DNA of 64,000 nt from Hyparrhenia diplandra (GCA_015847255.1 JADLZK010002653.1:1-64000); one strand, 5' to 3'. Positions 43,506-56,698 are shown, counted from the first letter of the stretch. Program-made: numbers and translations. The notes: generated by a model from the sequence alone, not told the origin.

Positions 43506-45060
43506 AACTAGTATACAGATATGTAACAATTTAAATTGTTTACATATATGTTGTAATTGAACATTTCATTCAATGATTCTAACTATATAAGTTAGAAATG
43601 GATGGATAAAAGAAAATTACAGCGACACCATTGCGTGTGATGGTTCCTTTTGAACAATGGCATAACGCTATCACAAATCCAGTTTCCTAAACAATAGCCT
43701 CCATAACCACATATAGTCCTTTGTATAGTGATAGTGATCCGAGTTAGGAGCACATGAAACATATGCCTGCTCACGTGAATAGTTCCACGGCGGCTGGCTC
43801 CAACGACCCACTCACTCTCGTGCTGGTGCTATGGATCGAGTGTATAATAAACATCATGTGCAATTAGGATCGATTTCAGATGCATGAACACAAGCTCCCC
43901 TTTTTGCTGAATTCTATGTACAGCCCACATGTGCGTGGATATAGTTTTCATGGACGCATGCGAGACCAAACAACAGTTTTCTTGATTACATATGCATGCA
44001 ATGGCGGCTGAACTGTTTATGACCAGGGTTCAAGAAAGCACTTGTTTTCAGTGAGCACATGCCTCTGTTTGCTTCACGCCCCGGCAGGCAAGACTCCTGG
44101 CACACAGGCGTGGAGAATCAAACGTCTGGGAGCGTCTCCGGTGCCAGGCGGCTCTGTTTGGTGATAAAGCAAACATGCCCATAGCAGGGATTAAGCACAA
44201 GTAAGATCCAGATGAAAAGCCACATGATCGATCTGTGACCTAAAACCTGCAATATGGAGAAGAAAGTGAGCAGGATGGGCAGTCAAATCACAGGGTATTG
44301 GGGAATAAAAGTGGTAGGCTGAGTTCACAGAGGAGATATGCAAGTCATCACAAGATGGGACACCACCAGCATTGGACACAAGTTGCAACCAACGGCAGTA
44401 TGTGTTGTTACAGTTTCAACGCTTCCAGTTTCCTATTAGTAGATATATATATTTTCTCTCAAAAATATCTAAAGATATCTAGCGAGATCCAGGATAGATT
44501 TTTCCTAATAAAAACAGAAAGAAAAGTGAAGAAGATGATGACCAATCAAATCACACCAGTGTGAGTTTTTCTTGCGCAATATTTTTGTGTTGTTAAAGAA
44601 ATCCTATAAAACTTCTTGTGTTATGATGGATTAAGAGGTCATAAAAAATATTGAAGGCCGGACCAAACTTCTCAACCTTCAAGTTGCACGTCGATCCAAT
44701 TTCAACTTTAGACTACAACTCAACTTCTAAAACTAGACAAATTTAGTCCTCTAGCTGGTTTCATAGGTGGCTTTTCTATTTTTTTAAAAATGGTTTCTTA
44801 TCCAAAAAAGAATCTGGTATCAATAGGTTTGTAAAATTTTGAGCTTTCCTTTTATGATCTATATATAGTTATTCAGAACTAATCTATGATCCTGTTGTAT
44901 TGCTTGCAGTCGTGCTCATTACTCATTTAACTTAAATAAGATTCAAATGACTCTAAAAATGCACAAACAGATAGATAATTTTTTTAGGAGAAAACTAGAA
45001 TTTGTCCGAATTTGGTAGTTGGAGGATGTTTTATAGTATATTTAGGGCTCCCTTGTGGTA
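43506..45060. other. intergenic DNA
   Basis: No gene seen. Short frames at 43592-43774 and 44191-44564 have no domain. Confidence 0.4.
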
Positions 45061-45099
45061 GAAGTAGAACCTGTTATGAGCGCTCACATTTTCTTGGAT

Positions 45100-45305
45100 T
45101 TATTCCGGGATTTACCGGTGTTATGCTTTAAGTGGTAAACGGCGTTCCGTCAACGACGAGACACCTGTGGTGGCTTCGGGAATCTCTAGATTTGGTTGTT
45201 CAGTCCTTCGGAGGTGCTCATAAGGATAGAGTTTACGTGCATGTGTTCATAGGGTGAGTGTACGTGCGTGTGTGGACGTGTGCGTTGTGTAATTCTCAAA
45301 AAATT
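45100..45305 (+). mobile_element. non-LTR retroelement 3' tail (SINE- or LINE-type)
   Basis: GGCGTTCCGTCAACGACGAG, CAGTCCTTCGGAGGTGCTCA and a T-G-alternating end (GTACGTGCGTGTGTGG) followed by CTCAAAAAA form a 3' end I recognise from grass non-LTR elements. The 5' end and target duplication were not found. Confidence 0.6.
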
Positions 45306-45501
45306 GAACCAACTCGGAGGTTCAAAACTACAATTTATCCCAAATTTAATGTTGTCTAGGAAAAAATAAGACTTTCCTAACCCTTGTTAGGTGCATCGCC
45401 TGACCTAGGCATAAGGTAGTTCAATGTAACGGTGGATAATAATTTTCCTATAACCCCAATGGATATTTTGGTCATTAATCTGCTCCATAAAAATTTTCAT
45501 A

Positions 45502-45516
45502 ACTCTGCTCCAAGTT
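45502..45516 (+). repeat. left target-site duplication of the LINE insertion
   Basis: ACTCTGCTCCAAGTT, identical to 47926-47940. Confidence 0.9.
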
Positions 45517-47925
45517 TTTTTTTCTCGATCGGGCCATTCACCCGTATTTCATTAAGAGGAGGAAAACCAAATCCAAATACAAACATAGTCCTAGATGCCA
45601 GTGGACATCAAAGACAAAATAAAAGCAAAAAAGCAAAAACAAACAGCCTAACTAACGAAGTCAACTAAAGCGATTACATGATGAACATGTTAAGCGACCG
45701 GACCGGAGGACCAACAAGGACACAATCAAACGATGCGCCGTTTCTGCCCCGTAGAAGGAAGGCCTCCATGGCCTCCCTGTTCTCCTCAGCAAGAGGCCCT
45801 GTGAAGGCAACCTGCAACTCATCAAAGGAGACCGCGTCTTCATGTTCGGCCTCGACATCGATCCCGATTTTCTTGAGCAAGACCCTCCTAGCCCGAGCCT
45901 CCGGGTTTGGGGTGTGCGTACCCGCTCTTTTGCGGCAAGCCGCGGCGCTTACGCCCGGCATTAGCGCAGAACCAGGGCGCGGGCGCGCGTCTTCCTCGGG
46001 ACCGGTGTGGAAAGTATTGATGGCTCAAGCGGCCTCTTGAAGGAGGCCACGAACTCGCCAACCGACATCGGCTCGAAGAAGCGGGTGCCATCATCGTCGC
46101 CACGATCTGCGGGGGCCGGAAAGATCGTACCCGGAAGTCGATACCCCGCACGAGTCTCGGCGCAAGCTCGAAGTGCTCCTCAACCGGTGGCGGCGGGGCG
46201 TGGCGCGGCGTTCCCGGCCGCGGCGCCCAACACGACGCTGACTAGTGGATTGGCGAACTCGGCCTCAACCAAGTACGCCCACCCGGTCGTCGCCCCGTAG
46301 CGTAGCTGGTGGAGGGGCATCCACGGCCGCGACGACCACCATAGGCGCGGAAGCCGCCACCACCTCATCCAACATGGGATCGAAGACTCTCGCCTGCAAC
46401 GCCGGGCGGCATAGCCCGACCGGTCGGGCTCGGTACAACACCGAGTTTCCGACCGCTCGACTTCGGGAGGTTGTCCAGCGGCGTCGTGCCCGACCAACGA
46501 CGGATTTGGGCCCCGCAACATGACGTCGCCTTGAGTTGGCCATCCCCGCTACCGGATGCCGCACCTCGCGAGTGAGCGGTGCCGGATGCCGCGCGAAGGC
46601 ATGCTCGGCGGCGTGGGTGCCTTCTTGAATTCGGCGGGGGACACGCACGCCCTCGCCCGATGGCGGAGCACCGACAACGGAGGCAGCGTGAAGCGAGCGG
46701 CATCGGGTGGCAAGGTGGCCTCGTGTGGCGATTGAAACAACGCCCCAGCTCCGGCGGCACCGGGCGGTTGCGTCTTTTGTGTTGCCGCCGGGCAGCATCG
46801 GTGGCGATGGCCTGGGACGGCCTGGAACCCGTCGGCATCGACGATAGGCCCCCCGTTGCCTGGCGGCACACGTCGACCATCGGCCTACGCCTGGGCGTTG
46901 ATGCCTGAGTGCCCGCGATTTGCCGCGGACCAAGGCGACGGTGTGCGGGCAAACGCCGCGAGTGGTGGCGAGTCGTCGCCTTCCTCGGTTCTTCGTCGCC
47001 CGACGCCGACGGTGGCGACGCCGCGACGAACGCTTCCGACCTGCGCGCACCTGGCTGAGCATCCTCCACGGTGGCCGCATCGGGCGGCGTACAGCCTCCG
47101 CCCGCCGTAGCGGCGTGGCGGAGAGCCCCGGGCGAGCCACGTCAAGATACGACGGGAACGCGACGATGGGGGCTGATTTTGCCGTCGGGCAGTCCACGCT
47201 GGGTCGGCGTCCGCCCGGCGTGTTGCTTTTGAGCGCCCCATCGAGCCGGCACCGGGTGGAAGGGGGCGCATGGGGGAGAGCGGCTCCGCGCCCGACCGCA
47301 GCGGCGGCAGGGTGAGGTAGAGCTGGGCGCAGGGAACGGAGTCGCCGCCGCCATCAACGCCCTCCTCTTCATCGCCGACATCCTCGGTGGCGACCTCGTC
47401 CCTCGTCCCTCGCCTAGGGACTTAGGGTGGTCGGCGATCCGTGGCGGAGAGGGTGGTGGCACCCGTCCCATCCGCCAAAGATCTTCGCATCGACGGGTGT
47501 GGCGCGAGAAGAGCCGGCCGCCGAGCCACGTGGGGCGCGAGTAGGTGCGGACAGCACCGGCTCATGTATCGGCGGTGGCGGCCGCTCGAGGGACGGTGGC
47601 GCAGGAGATAGCTGGCCACGGGAGATAGGAGCGGCACCTTCCGGGAGGGCTCGGAGGTGGCCGCCGGCGGCCCGGCCGACGGCGGGCGGGCCGGGTTGAG
47701 TGGGGGGCTCGAGGGGAGGCGTGCTCGCCGCGGGACGCCGAACTCCTCCGAGAACACCATGGATGGCTAGATCAGGCCTCGGGGAGTGCGGATCCAGGGA
47801 GGGGAAGGGGAGGGAAGGGTCTTTGGGAAGGAGATCGGCGGGGGGGCGGGAGGCGGCGCCGTCGCCATGGGGGGGGGCCGAACGGTCGGGAGGGTCCTCG
47901 TCCATCCGTTCTTGATGGATGTGTC
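45517..47925 (-). mobile_element. LINE-derived insertion carrying only an ORF1-like region, 2.4 kb
   Basis: Identical 15-bp copies ACTCTGCTCCAAGTT flank the element. On the minus strand it ends with AATGAAATACGGGTG...TCGAG and an A run (plus-strand T run 45515-45524), the typical 3' end of plant L1 elements. The minus-strand reading holds a proline- and alanine-rich N-terminal part and a C-terminal block with ARRVLLKKIGIDVEAE, which I recognise from grass LINE ORF1 proteins. No endonuclease or reverse transcriptase is present, so its mobilisation needed another element. Confidence 0.85.
45674..47905 (-). pseudogene. LINE ORF1-like protein, frameshifted
   Basis: The N-terminal frame opens MDEDPPDRSAPPHGDGAASR at 47905. 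The C-terminal frame (45961-45674) contains PEARARRVLLKKIGIDVEAE and FTGPLAEENREAMEAFLLRG and ends at a stop. Recognisable pieces between them fall in different frames (for example LVEAEFANPLVSVVLGAAAG at about 46275-46216). The very high GC content makes long chance frames on both strands, so only the two ends are firm. A CCHC zinc knuckle, expected in ORF1, was not found. Confidence 0.6.
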
Positions 47926-47940
47926 ACTCTGCTCCAAGTT
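47926..47940 (+). repeat. right target-site duplication of the LINE insertion
   Basis: Identical to 45502-45516. Confidence 0.9.
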
Positions 47941-48127
47941 AGTGGAAGGTGAATATGGTTAGTGTCAATTGTCCACAATGTCTTTTTCTCCATATAATAA
48001 CACGCCAAATTGTACTATTGTTGGTTTCACTTTCCCATTGTAAAAGCCACGTTCATTTCCATAATCAAAAAAAAAAGAGAGACGCCCCACAAACTTTCAC
48101 AAGAAATTCACGAAATAGCGAATTAGG

Positions 48128-48345
48128 TACTCCTTCCGTTCAAAAAAAAAAAAATATCATTTTAGGTTTTTAAACTTCATGTTTGACCATCCGTCTTATT
48201 AAAAAAGTTTCATAAATATTTTTAATTTTATTATAACTTATTTATTATTAGAGATACTTTAATGTTGATTTATCTATTTTATAATTTACACAAAATTTTT
48301 AAATAAGACAAAACGGTTAAAGACGATAGAGAGAAAAACGACACT
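48128..48345. mobile_element. Stowaway-like MITE with decayed right end
   Basis: It starts TACTCCTTCCGTTC and has the interior words GTTTGACCATCCGTCTTATT and AGATACTTTAATGTTGATTT, common in rice MITEs of this group. The right terminus (…AAGACGATAGAGAG) no longer pairs with the left. Confidence 0.6.
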
Positions 48346-49110
48346 TTTTGTATATTCGTTACCTAAAACGAGCAACCCCTGCGACACAAATACTAGAGAC
48401 AGCACACGGACCGAGAGAAGTAAAGGATCGTAAAATGGCACCCGAGGTCCAATCCAGCCCGTCGCGTCCGATCGATCGACCACGTCTGACCGACCGACCG
48501 CGAGTGCTGCGGACGGGTGCACCTGCCTGGGACGTGACGGGCGCACGCACGCACGCCCAGCTCGTACTAGTACGCCGAGCGAGCCTGGATTTGCCATCGC
48601 GCCGAGGGCGGCAAATCGATGCCGGCCACGGACGAGCACCGGCCACCTGCGCGCGCGGCGTCCGCCAACCGCGGCGCGAAACGTCGCCCACCCCCACCCC
48701 GGGGGCCGGCCGATGGCGACGCGGGCCGTCGCGTCCTGCGCCTCGCTTGTTTCGTTTCGACGAATCGGCGATCGAGCCGACCGGAGCGGAGGGCAGCATC
48801 GATCGATCAGGCCGTGGCAACCGGCCGGCGGTCGCCTTTTGCTTCTCGTCGCGCGCGCGTGCACGGAGGGAGGTCGACGTCGACCCACTGATGGATGCGA
48901 TGCGGATGCATGTGGATCGAGGGGGCTCTCCGTGTCTGCTAGCGTGTCGCTCCGATCCACCATGCAGAAAAAAGGATAATAATTTGGCGTACGGGCACCA
49001 AAGTTTCGGCTCTCCGATTCGTTGTTTTTGATTGATGCACTTGGCGTGGACGATCGGCGGAACAAGCAGTGTTCCGTAGTTCGTACGGATGTAATATGAA
49101 CGCAGTGGCG
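48346..49110. other. GC-rich island with overlapping open frames
   Basis: Long frames exist on both strands (48286-49116 minus, 48348-49031 plus) as expected in GC-rich DNA. None has a domain, so no gene is called. It may be a promoter-like island. Confidence 0.35.
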
Positions 49111-49980
49111 TAGCATGAAACCAAATCCAAATCCTATATTTTATCATATTATTTTTCCGTGGATATTAGAACCAGACCTGGATATATTGATATATATTTG
49201 TCCCGTATACCAGACCTGGAAATATCCAGCTTGTTTTCATCCCTCGGAGTCTAAATCCATGCTTCATCATTTCTCCCGTTGTGCTAGAGAAAATCAATAC
49301 TATGTAACAAATATTCCGTGTCTACATGATATATATATATACTTGTACAGGCTTACATATATTAGTACAATAAAATTGTAGTAATCTAAGGCATAGATCG
49401 TTTCATGCAAATTAGTACAGGGTCTTGTAGCCTCGTCGTAGGTGCATACCTACACGCATGTGTTTTGCAAGCCATGATTCTAGGGTGGGTATTCCAAGAA
49501 CAGCAAACTTTCTCTAAAATACTACTCTACTAAAGAGCGCTAGTTAAACTAGACATTTCCCTGGTGATATATATCTAGCATATATATATTACATAGTTTT
49601 ATAGATCGGAATGAAAGGGGAATATGTTTCACCATGCGCATACTCATGTGCAAGTTGTATTTCATCGTTAGCCTTTTCTCTAGAAGTTGCGCACTTGCGT
49701 GCGCATAAACATCTCTTTCTTGGCATAAAGAAGCAAAACTCTACTCACATCTCCCTAATTAAGTAGACTGTTCCGGAGTTTAGTTGCGCCGAGTATTATA
49801 TTCACCCCCATTCAACTCCCCTCTCATTGGGCTGATGTGGATAAGCCCTAATATCTCTTTCCCTCTCGCGCACTCAGACGTCTCTCAATTGCTGCACCTA
49901 ATAATTAATTAAGCAATAAACAATGCAAAGACATGCCTAATGGAATCTTCTTTCAATCTTTTCTATGGAAGATCGTTGTC

Positions 49981-50011
<31 letters not shown>

Positions 50012-50686
50012 CCCAAGGGGAAGACATTGTTTTCAACACAATACATCTTTGCACTTGCACACTAGCTAGCTAGCTATATGTATTTAGAAAGAAATTTACC
50101 AAGATAACGACATAGATAGACATGATCCAGAAAGCTATTACCAACATATTGGTTGCTTCTGCTGAGAGAAATGCTGACAGTGTGGAATGTTACACAGGGG
50201 TGGTAGATTGGTTGCTGCCACGGAAAAAGGAGTCTCCCAGCGTCAACAAAGCCTTGACGCCTAACAACGGCACGAATCAAAGTTGGGTCGTCACTCGTCA
50301 CCCGAGAGCTGAGAGGGTGATGCAAACAAACTTTGGCACGCATGTTAAAGTCTGCTTACGCATCTACTTTTAATTAATTACTAGGGGTGTTGACGCACTA
50401 GCAACAATGTGGATGACGAGGATAATATACTACCAAGGCCATTAAGGCAGTGATGTGAAGCTTCTATATTGATTGCCTGCCGCAACGTAACGTCCAGACC
50501 AGAATATATGCCGTACGTTGTCCTAAGACGTGTGCAACCAAACTCGGTCTCTTTGTTGGATGATCATCTGCCCTCTTCAGTAATCTCATTACTTACGAAG
50601 CTCTCTAATAGAGTGCTTTATGAGATAAGTAGTATTATGTGTAGTAGCTACGAGAATGCATGGCATTGACAGAGATTCATCGAAAG
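49111..50686. other. intergenic DNA
   Basis: No gene seen. A pure A run of 27 lies at 49981-50007. Confidence 0.45.
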
Positions 50687-50699
50687 ACATCTAATAATC

Positions 50700-50727
50700 T
50701 TTTTTTTTTTTTTTTTTGCGAGGAAAA
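50700..50727 (-). mobile_element. 28-bp insertion, extremely truncated LINE end
   Basis: The minus strand reads TTTTCCTCGC followed by 18 A. It is flanked by identical 13-bp copies ACATCTAATAATC at 50687-50699 and 50728-50740. Target duplication plus A tail is the mark of target-primed reverse transcription. Confidence 0.8.
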
Positions 50728-50740
50728 ACATCTAATAATC

Positions 50741-52508
50741 GTTTTTTCCTTGTTGTCAAATGTAAAAGTGTTCATGCATTCGTTCGATGTCCTAGACGTG
50801 ACAAGTGCGTGTTGTGAGTGTCGGCGTTGTACCGTGTAATTTTTTTAAAAAAATCAGCTGGAGGCAGCAGTGCAGCACTATATGGTACTAATAATACTAA
50901 TACTATCAAAGAGAAATAAAGAGGGCCCGGCCGGGCACGGGGCACCAACCCAACTAAGCAACTACACGAGATGCATGATCTCTCTCTGTAATGGTGATTA
51001 GAAGAAGCGCCGCGTCGCCATCCCCATATATGGCACTCGCTGTCAAGCTGACGCGGGGGTACTTTGCAGTCTGCACTCCGCCGCGTGACGCCGGCGCACG
51101 ACGCTTTCAGGTGTCGCGCAACGAGGCGCCTCTTATTCCGCCCGCCTTTTTCGTCGCGTGGGCTTCGATTAGTTTTAATTTCTCCCCAAATTCTGGCCTC
51201 CGCGAGCGCGAGGGCTACGCCCATTAATTTACGTTTGCGCGCGACATGCCCTGATCTGATCTGCCTGAGTGCCGTGGAGAATGTCTAGTGTCAAACGCAG
51301 GTGCACGACGAGAAAGCAGACACGCACATGGATGTTCAAAAGCTGTGAGAAACTGGGGGAGAAAAAGGTGATCAGTTCACGGCTTAATTAAGCTTGGTCA
51401 TTAGCGCAAAAATATTCAGTCGTGGTTGCGCGCTTGTGATGGATAAGCTAGCTAGCGCATTGTTTCTGCTACTAGCTTAATTAGTGGCCAACTATGGTGT
51501 CGTCTCTGCATGCTTTGCCGTCCTAGGCTAAACTCCTACCGAGAAGCACGTGTCTAAGTAAATCATGTGACGGCTGGGCTCCCATCAGGAATGTGTAACG
51601 CTCATACATAAATGCATTTGCGCGTACGCCACCGTAAAAATGAGTACGTGTATAGTTGGAAGAGAGAAGAAAGAAGAGGGATGGACTATAAGTTTTACCA
51701 CCAGTTTATACACAAGACCAAAAAAAACTTTGCAGGGAGAAACATATATAAGTGAGAAATAACGAGCTATATATATGTGAGTTAACTATTATACTAGTGG
51801 ACTAAAAGTAATTATATTATTAGCCTTGCTCTAAGCACGTGATGATATATAGTTGTAGAGGTCTAGAAGAGTATGATCGAGCTACAAGATTAATGATACA
51901 ATGTAGTCGTAGTAAGCTAATAGCATAACACTACTCTGTTGGGTTGTATCTCGGAGCTCCTACAGTAAGTTTAAAGCTAAATTTAGAATCAATCCTGAAT
52001 AATATTTTATAATGAAGTGATTCTCTAAAATACGAAGATAATACAATTTTATAATGAAGTTATTCTCTAAAATACGAAGATAAAAGTAAAAAAAAAAAAA
52101 TAGGTGTTTGTTCACTTCTCACGTGAAACCATCTTTAACTGCAACTGCTCATAAACGATGTATAACTATCTTATCGAATCAATAAAGTTTGCCTGATTAC
52201 TTCAAATTAGAGAAACGCTCCTGACCTACGCATTCTCTCTGAGGTCCGTCCGACCCGACCCATTCCGTTTTCTCTCTGTACCACTCAAGCAAGATTTGGG
52301 CCTCAAGAAATTTACATGGGCCTGAACGTCCAGACCCACTTCCGCATCATCCAGTGCGCGAGCGGGACGAACGGTACCTACGTGGGCCACGTCGCGGCGG
52401 GGCACGGCCACGGCGCCCTCCTCGTCCCGTGCCGTGCGCTCCCTTGCCGGCCAGGCGCGGCGCGCGCCGTGTTCTCCCGCTCCACGCACGCGCTCTGCTG
52501 CCAGAGCA
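50741..52508. other. intergenic DNA and PPR-DYW upstream region
   Basis: A TG-rich tail like that of non-LTR elements lies at about 50788-50840. GC-rich section 50990-51240 has frames on both strands and no domain. At 51985-52082 a ~45-bp direct repeat around ATTTTATAATGAAGT is seen. The last 200 bases turn GC-rich before the gene. Confidence 0.4.
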
Positions 52509-54281
52509 ATGCCGGCCCCTACCGTGCCCTTCTTCCTCACCTCCACCACGCTCGCCACCACCGCGAAGAAGCCGCAAGCGCAACCGCCGCCGCCGTCATG
52601 CGACGCGCAAGTCCAGGGCACCGCCGCCGCTTCCCAGGCCTCGGAGGCGGCGTCTGCCTCGTACGCCGCCGCGCGCATGCGGCTCAACCCGCACCTCGCT
52701 CTCCGCCTGTTCGACCACCTGCTCCGCTCGGGCGCCGACCCGGACGCCGCGGCGTACGAGCTCGCCTTCGCGTCCTGCGCGCGCGGGAGGGACCGTGCCA
52801 CGGCCGCGCAGCTCCACGCCCACGCCGCCAAGCGCGGGCTCGTCGCCTCGCACCGCCGCGTGCGCAGCAGGCTCGTCCACGCCTACGCCGTCTGCGGGAT
52901 GCTCCCCCCACGCGCGCAGGGTGTTCGACGGCGGGACCGACAACGACATGGTCGCCTGGAACTGCCTGCTGCGCGGGTACGCGCGGGAGGGTGGGGACGC
53001 CGACGTGCTCCGCGATTTCTTTGCCAGGATGCCGTCCCGGGACAGCGTCTCGTGGAACACAGTCCTTTCATGGTGCGTCGTGAATGGGGAGTACGACGAG
53101 GCAATCGCAGTGTTCCGGGAGATGCTCACGAGCCAGGAGTGCCAGCCTGATAGGGTGACATTAGTGAGCGTTGTCTCTGCAATCGCATACTTGGGGGGGC
53201 ACTTGCACATGGTCTCTGGGCCCATGCATATGTCTTGAGGAAAGGTGTCGAAGTCGAGGAGAAACTGAGCTCAGCTTTGATAAACATGTACTCAAAGTGC
53301 GGCTTCATTGAGGGTGCAGTTTATGTGTTTGACAATGTCCGAGGAAAGAGGAGCTTGGATACTTGGAATGCAATGTTAGCTGGTTTTACAGCGAATGGCT
53401 GCAGTGAGAGAGCTCTGGAGCTCTTCACCAGGATCGAGTCAACAGGGCTGATGCCTAATAAGATTACTTTTAACTGTGTGCTGAATGCTTGTAGCCACGG
53501 GGGTTAGTTGAGGAAGGTATGAGGTGTTTTCAGAGAATGTCTAGAGTTTATGGTATTGAGCCCGACATTGCACATTATGGTTGCATGGTGGATCTGTTCT
53601 GCCGTGCAGGGATGTTTGAGAAAGCTGAGGAGATCATTCAGATAATGCCCATGGAGCCAGATGCTTCCATGTTGAAGGCCCCATTGGGTGCTTGCAGAAC
53701 TCATAAGAACTTAGAGTTGGGAAAGAAGGTTGGCCATAGGCTTATTGAGGCTGCCCCAAATGATCACGCGGGGTATGTGTTGTTATCCAACATATATGCA
53801 CTAGATGGTAACTGGGGAGGAGTGCATAAAGTGAGAAAGCTTATGTTGGGTCGTGGCATGCTGAAGGTCCTGGGGGAGCAGTTCAGTGGAAGTTAATGGT
53901 GTAATTCATGAGTTCATATCTGGAGATAAAAGCCACTCGAGGAAGAGGGATATATATAAGATGCTAGATGAGATTTGCCAACAGCTTAAAATTGCAGGAT
54001 ATACTCCTGAGACTTCACAAGTGCTCCTAGATATTGACGATGAAGATGTGAAAGAGAGCTCACTTGCTCTACATAGTGAGAAGCTTGCAATAGCCTTTGC
54101 ACTGATCAGCACTGCTCCAGGCACACCTATTAGGGTAGTAAATAACCTCCGGATCTGTGGAGATTGTCATAATGCCATAAAACTTCTAAGCAAGATTTAT
54201 GGGAGGTGCATAATTGTTAGGGATGCAAATCGATTTCATCATTTCAGAAAAGGGTCTTGTTCTTGCGGAGACTACTGGTAA
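52509..54281 (+). pseudogene. PPR protein of the DYW class, four frameshifts
   Basis: The start MPAPTVPFFLTSTTLATTAK resembles an organelle presequence. PLS-type PPR repeats follow (VAWNCLLRGYAREGG, VSWNTVLSWCVVNGEYDEAI, SSALINMYSKCGFIEGAVYV, CMVDLFCRAGMFEKAEEII), then E motifs and a DYW domain with the HSEKLAIAFALIS catalytic glutamate signature, RICGDCHNAIKLLSKIYG and the terminal CSCGDYW. DYW proteins edit C to U in organelle RNA. The frame changes four times, each at a homopolymer: C6 at 52904-52909, G7 at 53193-53199, G5 at 53499-53503 and G5 at 53872-53876. With a one-base change at each run the whole reading frame of about 590 residues would be open. Either a young pseudogene or sequence error. 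It appears to be a single exon. Confidence 0.85.
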
Positions 54282-56690
54282 TATTTTGATAACAATGATG
54301 TTCCCTTCGTTTTTTTTCTTTTTACTTATAGTACACTAAATGTATATTATATGAGACAACTGTTGGCAATGGTTATTATTGTCCAGAGGAATTCTTAATG
54401 TGACATGAAGCTCTTGACTTTATTGCATGTCTATTGAATACTATGGCACCCTTGAACCAACATCCAACAACATGATTGACATCTCTTGTGTCTCAGCAAC
54501 TTGAAACCTAATTATTGTCCTTTTTCAGTCAGCATGATTCAAAACTGAACATGAACCTGAGATGTATGTCCTACGCAAAAGTGTCATTAATTTCAGATAA
54601 ATCTAGCTTCTTTCATATGGTAGGGACTAGGAAACATCAATTACCTGACACAGACTTAATGCTATTTCCTAGTGTACTGACATTCAGTTGTGGGTGGTAA
54701 CTTCACATAAACGTTTTTTATTTTTGAAAGAGAAATGGGTAGGAGAGGTGATAGGGCCAATTATGCCTATATAATTCCTTTTGGGGCATGGTACATTTTA
54801 GCTTCTGTTTGACAATGAGGCAACCTAGTTTGTGCATCTATATTTTCATTCAACCTATAAGCTTTTATGAAATTCTCTTCACACATAACATTCATCTACT
54901 GGTTGGTATATTTCTATTATCACATCATTAATAAGGACTTATATCTTGTTGCTGTACATTATCACCACTCGCTACCACTGCAATGTCTCTGTAGAAGAGG
55001 TTGCATAGCACTATCATGTTATTGAATATATGTCTAACTTTTTTAAAAAAAGGTCTGTATGGTCCAATGCGTTCAAAATATTTCTAGGTGCCTTCTTGGT
55101 TTATTTGCATGTTAGGCTTGGTCAAACTTTTTAAAATGGATGGATGTATAGATCACAATAAATGGTAGGAGAAAAGTGGGTTTAGCTGTCCCATGGCTAC
55201 ACCTTTCACATGCTTTGGAAAGGGCCCAATACATAGATTAGACTTGCTATTTTCTTTATCTTAACTGGGAAATTCGGAAAATGCTATATGTCTGAATGGT
55301 AATTACCTCCAGTACTGCTAGTTGAACATTTCACTTGCATGACTGTGTTGTTGATTTTCAAAGAGACATGATGCGTTCTGCACAAGAAATTATAGCAATT
55401 AATAAATTGATCAAAAGTAAAAACTGTTATTTGTGATAAGGACAAAGATCAGCAACATTGGGGAAGTAATCACTTCCACCGTGCTGTTGTTATTACTGCC
55501 TGGTGGATGAAGGGCTTTTGACAAGGTAGACAAAAGGACATGTCCGATGCAAATGCACGCTTATCAGGCATTTGCAAGCACAGATGCTTTCAAATTTGAA
55601 CATATGTGCTTTTCTGTGCTGAATCATCAGGTAGGGAGGAAGGATGCACATATCCTCACATGTTTAATGTTTGCTGCTGCTTTAGGGATAGCACTGCAAC
55701 CAGAGAGTCATAAATTTTGAATCTAATAACCCTGTTCCGTTCAAAACAAGATATTAGTAAACTAATTAGACAAGACCAAGCAAACTGTAGTTCTATGTGA
55801 ACTATCATGGACAACAGCACTTGTTCAGTTGGATAACTTGCACTCTAGCTGTTCAATGCATTGAAAATTTGAAATAGACACCAGAAAAGAAAGGACTACT
55901 ATATTAAGGGCTCAGATCTGGTACATTATGTCTGTGAACCTTTTTTTTCTTCACAGACAAGGCAACAAACACACGCACGCATACACAGATGTACACACAC
56001 ATAATTGTATATGATATACAGTAGAATTACCCTAGCACCATGCCAATCATTAACAGGTTGGCCTTGACAAAATAAGGGGCCTGCTGCCCTTATCAACTGT
56101 ATTAGTTTATTTCCCTTCTTGGGGATAGTTCTTTAGTGTTCCCCAGATATGTATTTTGCAGTTTAATCTCTAGCTTACAGCTCTAATCACTACTCTAGGA
56201 GTATAATAAGACCATTAGCGTACGACATAATGCAAAATTAGGGTTTAGAATAATGAGTAATTTGGGGTCTCGGTTTGGATGATCATAACCCCCAAGGTTA
56301 CACCTAACGTAGACCTTTACCAAAAATATACTCACTTGCATCTCGCGTGCAGCTGGCTTTGCCACGGACTGTGGTTTGTTTATGGTTTTCAGAAAGGTGT
56401 GGCATACACTTTCCTAAGCACAATTAGAGATCCTGTACCCTATCACATGGGTTCCGAATACTGAATTAGCACACGGTGTGTGTACTCGCAATGTTGAGAT
56501 ATTATGGGCTAGCTTGTTCTGCAATCGAATAATCCATGTTCAACTCTCATCATTCATTCTTGGTAATGATCTCATTAGGACTGCTTTTGCCTTCTGTGCT
56601 TATCGATGCATCTCTCTAGTAACTGTATGCACAACCTTTTGAAGCATGTACAAATTATGGTAGGCGTGGTGGATTTGGTCTGATCATTCT
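54282..56690. other. 3' region of the PPR-DYW gene, then intergenic DNA
   Basis: No gene or clear repeat seen. An ACAC-rich tract lies at about 55970-56005. Confidence 0.4.
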
Positions 56691-56698
56691 GTTTTACT

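Noticed and set aside
48286..49147. Frames of 276, 262 and 227 codons on both strands
   Set aside because: High GC removes stops in all frames; no domain, no codon pattern favouring one.
52226..52831. 201-codon minus-strand frame opposite the PPR-DYW gene
   Set aside because: It is the antisense shadow of GC-rich coding DNA; no domain.
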